Shown here piece by piece: positions 45,316 through 54,751 of a DNA stretch of 64,000 nucleotides. Under the pieces are notes generated by a model, which worked only from the letters and a program-made list of their open reading frames with translations, searched no databases and had not been told where the DNA came from. Position 1 is the first letter of the stretch. Each line of letters starts with the position of its first letter. Both the position numbers and the translations under genes were made by a program. The stretch spans positions 2,666,001 through 2,730,000 of the forward strand of contig OZ004581.1 in NCBI GenBank assembly GCA_963924555.1. The letters run 5' to 3'. The stretch comes from Crambe crambe. Its lineage: Eukaryota > Porifera > Demospongiae > Poecilosclerida > Crambeidae.

Positions 45316-47011
45316 ATGGATCCTTTATCAAAAATGACATCACTATTCCTTTATTGTTGTCTGATAATATTAAACCACATTCAGCTCACTCCCAGCATTT
45401 CTCTAGACTTCTCTCTGCCTTCAGACAATCCAAATATTTTGAGGTTCCAGTGCATGAACAACAGTGGATCTCCCGATTCCAATGCGAGATTCAAGATAGG
45501 AATGGCCCACTCTTTAGGAACAGATAATGGGTTCAACTACTTAACTTACAATATCACTAGCAATAATGAAGCAGTTGTCCTGTGCATGATAGGCAGTGAA
45601 TCCTCCGTTCCTATACTTTTTGCTGGTAAGTGTTTGTACATTATATACAGTGGGACCTCCAATAAAAGACACCTCGAAAGAGGACAAACCTTTTCAACAA
45701 AGCCAAAAGTACCTTTGCCATAATCTATTATAAAATGACCTCCAATAAAAGAGGGCAAGAAGAAAACCTTTCTACGTACATATGTGCATACAGGACAAAG
45801 ATTGAGCCCCATTATTCAGAGGTTAATTCCAGTATAGCTAGCTATGATGATTAACTATAGTATACGTAGATATTAATATGTATGTGACTACTCTGGATAC
45901 TGATATAGCTAGTCTAATTAATTGCCAATAGCTAGCTGTCAATAGAGGCTATTAGCTAGTTATAATAATGGCTATAATTATTATTAGCTAGAAAGCCTGG
46001 AATTAGTATTAACTAATAATTATGGGATTGATATTTGGTAATGTTGTACGTAGAACACGTGACAGAAGACAATTTCATCAGCCCTCTACTGTATAGTCTC
46101 AAGACTCAAGACTATTTTGCTATTATACTTCTTTCTTTATTGCAGCTGTTCCAACTGTGCCTAATGGTACAGTCCTTACTGATGTACCTCGAGGTCTTAA
46201 ACGTGCAATTATGACATGTCCCATACAATTACCAACTGTTGGCATTTTTTTAAACTACTCGATAAGATGGGAGCGAATTGATAACTCAATCCCAATACCA
46301 TTAACTGAGTCAGATGAATACAGGTTCCTCCAAGATAGCAGAATCATCTCCTTACCAGTGTCAAGCTTTGCTGATCGGAAGGTATACCGTTGTAAGCTAG
46401 AACTGACACGATGCAACATCACCGCTATCAATCGCTGTGTGGTACCTCCAATCATAGGACCTAACATGAGATTCAATGTACTTGGTAAGGTGCTCATTAC
46501 AGTGGAACCTTGATAAAGACACTCCAAATGAAGACCTACATACAAAGGACAATCTAAAAGTACTATAATATGTAAATAAAAATGGCTGGGTCCCAAGTGT
46601 AGGAGGCTCCACTGTATATGTAATAGGTATAATTAAAGTGTGATGATATTCAGTTTTCTCCTAGGGCTTACTACTATTAATCAAGATGGTGCAATTGTGA
46701 CAGGTTGCTTGGTGTTTCTGGTAGTAGTCGCTTTGATCATCATAATGATTGTGGTTATCATTAGAAGGAACAAAATAAACAAGAGAAACAAACTTCTAAG
46801 TGAACAGGAAAGAAAGAGAGAGTGGTGGAAAGTAGTGACATCAGAGGAAAAGAAAGGACGAAGAGAAGATATAGAAGCGTCTAGGTCTGAGATAAGTATA
46901 GAGAAAACAAAGGAGGAGCTCGAGAAGAAAGAGAAGACAGAGTCAGAGAAAGTGAAGAAAACAGAAAAAATAACACAAGGGTTTATTATAGGCTATTATT
47001 ATCCGGGTTAA
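45316..47011 (+). CDS. Ig receptor 2: two Ig-like domains, transmembrane helix, charged tail
   Basis: Exons 45316-45625, 46146-46484 and 46665-47011 give 331 residues. The first exon has a signal peptide (SLFLYCCLIILNHIQLTPS) and the first Ig-like domain (FQCMN, VVLCMIG). The second domain has Cys in IMTCP, Trp in RWERI and VYRCKLELTRC. The last exon starts with a very short stalk, then a helix (VFLVVVALIIIMIVVII), then about 80 cytoplasmic residues of alternating Lys and Glu. No tyrosine motif of the ITIM kind is present; the end is GYYYPG. The ectodomain is close to receptors 3 and 4; the tail is unrelated to that of receptor 1. Both introns carry MITE sequence close to the donor. Confidence 0.85.
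45643..45840. mobile_element. MITE of the CAGTGGAACCTCC family in intron 1 of Ig receptor 2
   Basis: Begins near ATACAGTGGGACCTCCAATA, contains GAAAGAGGACAAACC and a second CCTCCAATAAAAGAGG, and fades near TTCAGAGGTTAATTCCAGTA. It lies 17 to 25 bp after the exon 1 donor. Related sequence sits at the same place in receptors 3 and 4. Confidence 0.5.
46498..46616. mobile_element. MITE filling most of intron 2 of Ig receptor 2
   Basis: Starts TACAGTGGAACCTTGATAAA and ends GGAGGCTCCACTGTA, 119 bp in an intron of 180 bp. The counterpart in receptor 3 is at about 49107-49211 and in receptor 4 at about 52083-52205. Confidence 0.6.
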
Positions 47012-47998
47012 AACATGGATATTATATTGCTATAACCTCATCATTTTTGGTAGCTAGCTAACCTTTTTTTTAAACTTGCACATCAAATTAATGAGCAAGC
47101 AAGCTAAGTAAACTAGTGTAGCTATTCACACCCCATCCACCATTGATTTGCTTGCGTGCACACAAGCATTTAAATTTTTTGTAACAGTATATTATTTTCC
47201 ATTTGAATACTTGCACCCAATAGAAGGAGCCTCAATTTGTCACATACTAATTAAAATAAGGGTCTCAGCAGGGTTTCATCTAAGGAGGGGGGTGCAGGGG
47301 GAAGCTTCCCCTCCAAACAGCTCAACTTCCCCCCCCCCCAAACTGACCCAGCATCCCCCCCCCCCCCCCAAAGAAAGAGTTTTAGGACAAAAAAATACTT
47401 CTAAGTAGTAGGATACAAGAATTTAAAAAAATACTTCTAAGTATTGCATATTTGGCTTCACAAGATGAAACAACCCTGGTCTGTGTTATATAATTCCTAG
47501 CTTGTAAAAGTTTTACATGGTACGTACAGGCCTAGGTAAATCTTCAAGTAGCTGTTGACGATTATTCTCCATGAATAATACATACATATCTTGATATCTC
47601 TTAGCTAGCTATACCCATCAAGCCGGTCATTTATACATACAAAGTTCTCTAAGAACTGGCAGCTTCTGATATAGCTAACCTGTCCAATTTCGACATACAG
47701 CTAACTAACTAGCTATGCAGTTTTTAGGATGTTCAAAGTCAAAGTTCATTTCAAAATGCCTTACTACATGACAATTAATCTCTGGGTTAAAAATTAGAAT
47801 CAAATGTAAAGTCCAGAATGTGAACACTTTCTCCACTTCACCAGCTGCAATACTGTCTAAGAAACTGTCCTCTAGCCTGAGAGTCTTCCTGAGCTCAAAA
47901 TAATAGGAAGCGCATGTATCTCATTGAAGGGGCTCTCACGCGCATGCACGCAAAATTCACGCAATTCAATGCGACGCGAAGTAATATTGCGCTTTACC
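47012..47998. other. Spacer between Ig receptors 2 and 3
   Basis: It holds a C-rich repeat at 47270-47370 that starts CAGCAGGGTTTCATCTAAGG, the same phrase as at about 61436 in the phosphatase gene. An imperfect NRF1-like CGCGCATGCACG lies at 47939-47950, about 50 bp before the next gene. I see no other gene. Confidence 0.5.
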
Positions 47999-48001
47999 AT
48001 G

Positions 48002-49537
48002 ATGGATCCTCTTTCAAAAATGACATCACTATTCCTTCTTTGTTGTATAATATTAAACCACATTCAGCTCACTCCCAGCATTTCTCTAGACCTCTCTCTG
48101 CCGTCATCAAACAATCCAAATATTTTGAGGCTCCAGTGCATCAACAACAATGGATCTCCCGATTCCAATGCGAGATTCAAGATAGGAATGGTCCACTCTT
48201 TAGGAACAGATGATGGGTCCAACTACTTAACTTATAATATCACTAGAAACACTGAAGCAGTTGTTTTGTGCATGATAGGGAATGAGTCCTCCACTCCTAC
48301 AGTTTTCGCTGGTAAGTGTTTATAGTACATTTAGCCATAGCTACGTAGCTACAGTGGAAAAGACACTTCAAAAGAGGACAAACCTTTTGACAATCTAAAA
48401 ATGGAAGTGTGTAGCTATTCATATCTATCGAATGCTCTCTTTAAACAGTAAGGTATAGCTAAACTTGGGGAACATTCTTTCAGTATAAAGTAGCTACACT
48501 CTTGTTTTTAAAGTGAAAGTATACCTATTATAGCTAGCCACACTCTATAAGAAATGACCTGATTTACTCAACTGAGTCTAGTCTATAGCTATTATGGCAT
48601 GCAGTCTCGGGTAATCATTAGTAGTATCCTTAGGGTTGATTAGGTGTATAGAACATGTGACAGAACTTTGAGACAATTTCATCAGCCCTCTATTGTAGCA
48701 ATCATGATTCACGGCTTATAGCTTATTATATATTATTGCAGCAATTCCAACTGTGTCTAACGATACAGTGTTTTTTGATGTACCCCGAGGTCGTGAACAT
48801 ACAATACTAACATGTCCCATACCACTACCAACTGCGCACATGTCTTTAAACTACACAATAACATGGGAACGAATTATTACTAACTCAATCCCAATACCAT
48901 TAACTGATGATCCAGAGTCTTATGGATACAGGCTCCTCCAAAACAACAGAAGCCTCTCCTTACCAGTGTCAAGCTCTACTGATCAGAAGGTGTACCGCTG
49001 TAAGCTAGCATTGACAAGATGCAACATCACTGCTATCGATCGATGTGTAGTAGCTCCAATCATAGGACCCAACATAAGATTCAAGATACTAGGTAAGGTG
49101 CTCATTTCAGTGGAACTGACACTTTGAAAGAAGATAAAAGGCTCTCATAATAATATGATACATGTATATGTATAAAGGTTGGGTCCCAAGTGTGTCCAGG
49201 CTCCACTGTTTAATATAGTTATAGAGTGTGCAATGATATGATTACTGTCCTCTCCTGCATAGGGTATACTTCTAATCAAGAAGCTACCATTAGTACTTTA
49301 GTGTCAGGTCTCGTGGCACTTCTGATAGTAATCATCATTGGTATCCTTATGATTGCGCTAGTTGTGTTACGTTTATCAAAAAAGAAGAAGGAGACCAGAG
49401 TTGTAGGATTTAATGAACAGAGATCAAGAACATATAGGACAGATGGAACAGAGGTGATCCAGATGGAACCAGAGGAGGAAGAAAAAGTAGAGAAACGTAC
49501 TATGATTAGCTCTTATCAGTGTATTAAAACCTATTAG
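48002..49537 (+). CDS. Ig receptor 3: two Ig-like domains, transmembrane helix, short tail
   Basis: Exons 48002-48311, 48742-49092 and 49263-49537 give 311 residues. I start at the ATG that gives MDPLSKM as in receptor 2; another ATG lies immediately before it. Domain 1 has LQCIN and VVLCMIGN; domain 2 has ILTCP, TWERI and VYRCKLALTRC. The helix (ALLIVIIIGILMIALVV) is followed by a basic stretch and a Glu-rich end (EPEEEEKVEKR). A short RVVGFNEQRSR stretch resembles RVLGVNEQRRQ of receptor 4. Nearly the whole ectodomain is shared with receptor 2, so these copies separated recently compared with receptor 1. Confidence 0.85.
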
Positions 49538-50826
49538 CTATAGGCTTTATCATTAAAGTGAGATCAATTCTTAGTCTTTAATAACCAGCAGCTACATAGC
49601 TGTAGGGTATGAATGGATATGCTACAGGCATATAATAATAGTATGCTGCATGGATTAGGACAATAGGCTACAATTATCATTACAGCTAGCTAGCTATGCA
49701 GCTAGCTAAGTTCATAAGCATCAAAATTAGCTGCTATGAAAATAAGTAATGGGCACTGATCGATGCCTTATTTTGTCATTGCTTGCATGTATAATAATAG
49801 CTATAGCTAGCTGTAGTCTTCTACTCCTGGTTCAGGGCTTGGTATGGTTGCATGAAAAAATATATAGACAGATTCATTTACGTATACAGTTGCTTATACT
49901 CTTAGATTAGTAAATGCAAGGTCTCATTTCATTCTACACTCATAATTAGCTTAGGTTTACTCACAAAACAAGAATCTGGATTCTTGAACTAGTAGCTAGC
50001 TAGCTAGCTATATCGAACTTGTCAATCAAAATTAATATCTGCCAGAGTCTCATGAACATGAGCATACAGAACATTCCAGGGCATAAAGTTCTGATGTTTC
50101 TTAGGGCAACTTGATGATTCAGGGAGTTGAAGCATTACTTGTGCCTACCAATAAAACAGCCTCACTGTTCTCCTCTTTAAGGGTGCAGGCACACTCCGCC
50201 CACACATGGTTGCTAGGGAAAATTAACTTAAAATTATGACTGATTTCATTCTCAAGGTAAACTGCGTTGCATCTCAATGACCACTTGGAATCAATTGATA
50301 TACAGCTTCTTAGCTATACTTATTGCCATTAAAAATTACATTTAGTTTTTGTCAATTCACATTCTACATCTCAATTTATCCATATAGGATCTTGTGTCCT
50401 GCACATTCTGTATTAGCTATAAACTAAAGCAAAATGTAACTTTTTAGACCTCACCAAGTAGTTGCCATATGCAAATATTGGCTCATTCCCATGTATAGTT
50501 CCTGAGTTGCAATGACTTGTTCATTATTCATGCTAGCATGGATATTACAAAGCAGCAGCTACTATTGTGTTTACTATTATGTTATTTTAGCGCGGTAGTG
50601 TTTGTGGTTAATTAGTGCTTGTACTAGCGCATGCCTTGGTTACTATGTGCCACCATGCTATAGACTATCGATATCACGGCAAGTACAGTACATGAAGTCT
50701 TTATTACTCTTAGATTATATAGTCCTAGATGGCTTTCGACTTAGCCTCGTACCCAGGCTCTAAAATTGCTGGGCGCCGGGCATAAGGCCTGGCCCTGCGA
50801 CTGCGCGCGCGAGAACTGTAACTACA
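49538..50826. other. Spacer between Ig receptors 3 and 4
   Basis: Apart from the phosphatase exon relic at 50011-50085 and repeated GCTA runs (for example 49692-49706, 49990-50011), I see no exon or clear repeat. Confidence 0.5.
50011..50085 (-). pseudogene. Relic of the last exon of a receptor tyrosine phosphatase
   Basis: The minus strand (about 50080 to 50015) reads GAATGTTCTGTATGC, then CATGAGACTCTGGCAGAT and GACAAGTT. This corresponds to the final exon of the phosphatase gene at 54835-54752 (GAATGTTATGC, CACGAGACTTTGGCAGAT, GACAAGTTTGATAG). Small indels break the frame. No neighbouring phosphatase exon is visible nearby. Confidence 0.7.
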
Positions 50827-50836
50827 GCGCATGCGC
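50827..50836. promoter_or_regulatory. NRF1-like palindrome upstream of Ig receptor 4
   Basis: GCGCATGCGC lies 98 bp before the chosen ATG, in a short CG-rich patch that also contains GCGCGCGCGAG (about 50804-50813). Confidence 0.45.
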
Positions 50837-50933
50837 CGAGTGACACGCAGTGCATACGTACGCAGATGATAAGACGCGAGATCTTTAGCTGCTTGTTGAT
50901 TATTGGTCCTTTTCCGTGGATCCTAAATCACAA

Positions 50934-52616
50934 ATGATATCACTATTCCTTCTTTGTTGTCTGATATTAAACCACATTCAGCTCACTCCCAGCATTTCTC
51001 TAGACTTCTCTCTGCAGTCTTCAGATAATCCAAATATTGTGAGGCTCCAGTGCATAAACAACAATGGATTACCTGATACTAATGCAAGATTCAAGATAGG
51101 AATAGACCACTCTTTAGGAACAGACAATGGGGAAAACTACTTAACTTATATTATCACTAGAAATACTGAAGCAGTTGTCTTGTGCATGATAGGGAATCAG
51201 TCCTCCACTCCTACAGCTTTTGCTGGTAAGTGTTTATAGCTAGCTAGCTAGCTACAGTGGAACTGTCAATCAAAGATACTTTGAATTATAAATCAAAAGT
51301 AGCTACATAGCCATAATTTAGCTAGGTAGCTACTCTACATTGACCTCCAACACAGAGGGAATTATTTAGTAGCTAGCTAGCTATGAACAGTAAGTAAGTC
51401 GGTTATGCACCTTATGGTAAACTGGTAAACATTATTTCTGTTTATTGTGGTGGTGGTGGTGAAGAGTTGGGGGGGGGGGGGCTAGGGCCCTTGGCTCCTC
51501 CCTTGGATCCGGCAGCCACTGGAGAAGGTTATTGATCAGATATGAAGTGTGGTTTACTCAACTGAATAAATCTAGCTATCTTTTAGTTATAGTCTCAGGT
51601 AGCTGGAAGTAGCTACACATAATCATTAGTAGTATTCTTGGGGTTGATATTTGGTATAGCCAGAGACAGTTCAATGTGTGACATATGACATTTGAGACAA
51701 TTTCATCACTATAATTACTTTTTCATAATTGCAGCTGTTCCAACTGTGCCTAATGTTACAGTCATTGCTGACACAACTCATGGACGTGCAGTACTAACAT
51801 GTCCCATACCACTACCAACCGTGCTCATGTTTTTAAAGTACTCCATAGTTTGGGAGCGAATTGATAATTCTATCCCAGTACGATTAATTGGTGATCCCGA
51901 GTCTTATGGATACAGGCTCCTTCAAAATAACAAAAGCCTTTCCTTATCAGTGTCAAAGTCTAATGATCAGAGGGTATACCGCTGTAAGCTAACACTGACT
52001 CGATGCAACATCACTGCTATCAATCGCTGTGCAGTACCTCCAATCATAGGACCTAACATGAGATTTAATGTACTTGGTAAGGCAGTGGAGGAAGCTGGTA
52101 TAAAGGACACTTCAAAAGAGGACAAAGGGCTCTTTATCAATATACTACCATACGTAGCAATGGCCGGGTCCCAATTAGTGTGTCCATTATTCAGAAGCCT
52201 CTGCTAATCTGGCGTAGCGGCGACCATTACCAACCAACCCAACCCTTGGGTTGGTAAGGGTCGTCGCTACGCCAGACTAGCTTTATAATAATTATTATGA
52301 TGATATATTCATTACTGTTACAGAGTCTACTACTGTTACGTCAACTACCGTTAGTATATCAGTGACAGCTTCCTTGGCTTTTCTGGTGGCAATTATTTTG
52401 ATTATCATAATGATTGTGATTATTTCAAAAAAGATGGGAATACTCTGTTGGAAGAACAGAATCATAGTAGTGAGTACAAAGCCAAGTGGAGTTCTAGGGG
52501 TGAGTGAAAAGAGTAGAACAAAGAAAAATAGAGTTCTAGGGGTGAATGAACAGAGGAGACAGAGAAACCACAGAGTGAACAAAGGGTTTTACATATTAGC
52601 TTACCAGCATAATTAA
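50934..52616 (+). CDS. Ig receptor 4: two Ig-like domains, transmembrane helix, basic tail
   Basis: Exons 50934-51225, 51735-52076 and 52324-52616 give 308 residues. The ATG used by receptors 2 and 3 (MDP) is GTG here (50916), so I start at the next in-frame Met, which still leaves a full signal peptide (MISLFLLCCLILNHIQLT). Domain 1 has LQCIN and VVLCMIGN, domain 2 VLTCP, VWERI and VYRCKLTLTRC. A Thr/Ser stalk precedes the helix (AFLVAIILIIIMIVII) and a basic tail with two related blocks (GVLGVSEKSR, RVLGVNEQRR). No ITIM-like motif. Intron 2 contains a MITE relic and a perfect-looking hairpin at 52204-52280. Confidence 0.83.
52204..52280. mobile_element. 77-bp hairpin element
   Basis: CTAATCTGGCGTAGCGGCGA at the left is mirrored by GTCGCTACGCCAGACTAG at the right, with ACCAACC / GGTTGGT next to the loop. 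The ends resemble those of the composite element at 4766-7449 (CTAGTCTGGCATAGC), and GGTAAGGGTC-CGCTAC also occurs just before the AGA-like ATG (7470-7484). Confidence 0.7.
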
Positions 52617-53721
52617 TGTACTAATAATGATTATTATTATTATTTACTAATGCTACAACAAAATAAACTGTGACAATGGCCCTAAAATCTACCTGCTAGC
52701 CTCATATCAAAACAATCCATTTACATCCACTAGCTATCTAGCTACGTATTAGCAAGCTAATTGCAGTTTATATGTGGCTGGATTATCACTGGGTTATGAT
52801 TATAATAATTAGCTATACTGAGCAGCTACGTATAGCTAACTGACTTTTCTGTGTTGGAGCTATGTAATACATATGTCACAGAATGTAGTAAGAAGAGTTT
52901 TTAGCAACCAAATTAATAATAGCTATTCACTTTATAAATGTAGGAAACATGTTTCCCATGTAGCTAGAAACACAAATGCAGAAGATACGTAATAGCAAAA
53001 GAAGGAAATGTGCTGGACAGTTTATAGTTTGGTTCAAGATAATACGTAGCTATATGTAATTCCTACAAAAGTGTATGGGCAGGCAGTCACAATGATGAGG
53101 AGTAACATGTAAAGTGTGTATTAACTGAAATAGCTATAGGGAGACCTGCAAAGTCCGCACTTCGTCACCCTTGCTTATGTCAAAATGTCACGGCATGACC
53201 TCCATTAAATGCTTGTATATAAGTACTGTATTATTCTCTGTGCAAGAAACTAGCTAAATGCAGGAAAATTTATAAATATAAAAACATATTCACTAAATGA
53301 AGCAGTCAGTTATCTATCAGAGTGTTACACCAGTACACCAGTGTTACATCAGCAGTCAGTTATCTATCAGAGTGTTACACCAGTTTAGTTTCCAGGTACA
53401 GGACCTCTCATCGATCTTGTGATCACAGTAGTCTTTCTAACTTCAGGTTTCTTCCCAACCGTAATGATTATTATAGCCAAAATATTTATTCTATAGCTAT
53501 AGATAAAAAAATAGCAGGGATGGCTGTGTGCGGTTCAAAACAACAAGAGAGTGAACCTCAGTCAAGTAACCCCTTACCCATCACCAATATTACCAAACTA
53601 CGAGCTTAACTATTGGCTATTCCAAAAATCACAGATATACAGTATGAATATCATTAAGTTGCTATGATGTAATGTTACAACTGTATTACACAACTGTACA
53701 ACTGTAGCTAATACATTATTG
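52617..53721. other. Spacer between Ig receptor 4 and the minisatellite
   Basis: A direct duplication of about 38 bp containing GCAGTCAGTTATCTATCAGA lies at about 53302-53392. Nothing else is clear. Confidence 0.5.
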
Positions 53722-54412
53722 TGTTACAGTTGTTACGTACATGCATTACAATTGTAGCTACCATGTGTTACAGTTATTCCATGTGTTTATACATACATTA
53801 CAATTGTTCTACAGGGATTTTCAGGTTGGTTGACCAGTAGAATTTGCACATGTGCAAGATAAATTCAAGCGAGCACAATATACTGTCATATAAATGCAAT
53901 GATCTTAAATTTTGCGAGCACGAATTTAATTCTGCACAGTCGGCAAATTTTGTGTCAACCAACCTGAAAATCCCTGTATGTGTGATATGTGTTACAGTTG
54001 CTACATGCGTTACAATTGTAGCTACCACGTGTTACAGTTATTCCATGTGTTTATACATACATTACAATTGTTCTACGTGTGATATGTGTTACAGTTGTTA
54101 CATGCGTTACAGTTGTAGCTACCACGTGTTACAGTTATTCCATGTGTTTATACACATACATTACAATTGTTCTACGTGTGATATGTGTTACAGTTGTTAC
54201 ATGCGTTACAGTTGTAGCTACCATGTGTTACAGTTATTCCATGTGTTTATACACATACATTACAATTGTTCTATGTGTGATATGTGTTACAGTTGTTACA
54301 TGCGTTACAGTTGTAGCTACCACGTGTTACAGTTATTCCATGTGTTTATACATACATTACAATTGTTCTATGTGTGATATGTGTTACAGTTGTTACAGTT
54401 GTACGTAGCTAG
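53722..54412. repeat. Minisatellite of GTTACAG-rich units of about 95 to 100 bp
   Basis: Units contain TGTGTTACAGTTGTTACATG, then TTGTAGCTACCACGTG, then TTATTCCATGTGTTTATAC. About four full units and partial ones are present. The open frames across it only translate the repeat. Confidence 0.85.
53810..53977. mobile_element. MITE inserted in the minisatellite
   Basis: The left end TACAGGGATTTTCAGGTTGG and the right end CCAACCTGAAAATCCCTGTA are exact inverted copies. The element interrupts one minisatellite unit and lies at a TA, suggesting TA target duplication. Confidence 0.75.
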
Positions 54413-54751
54413 CTATAATACAGTTGTAACAGTCATTATACATCATAGCAACTTGATATTCATTTTTTCATGAGAGAATGACTTAGCAATACAGTTCTCC
54501 ATTTTTAAATACTAATTATCATAGCAACATCTGGACTCTTGGAATGGCAATATCATATGCACAATGAGAGTCCCTTCATGGGATGTTAATTGGGCTCTGG
54601 AAACAGATACCACACAATACAGCCCTTTGAAATTTTTTGGTGCTCATGAATAATCAACAATGGTATAGTAACAATGGTATGAATGCACACAATGTCTATA
54701 ATAATCATTATCTAGGTTGCAGCTACTAGTTATTATGTTTCATCACAAGAA

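Noticed and set aside
46397-46612. Minus-strand frames over Ig receptor 2 exon 2
   Set aside because: They are antisense shadows of a conserved Ig exon.
50916-50933. GTG start giving MDPKSQM for Ig receptor 4
   Set aside because: GTG is not a usual eukaryotic start; the in-frame ATG at 50934 keeps the signal peptide.
53844-54377. 177-codon plus-strand open frame, Cys/Tyr-rich
   Set aside because: It is the minisatellite translated; the other frame is open too, and the MITE forms its first part.
53722-54412. CRISPR-like array of regular repeats
   Set aside because: There are no short identical repeats with unique spacers; it is a eukaryotic minisatellite.
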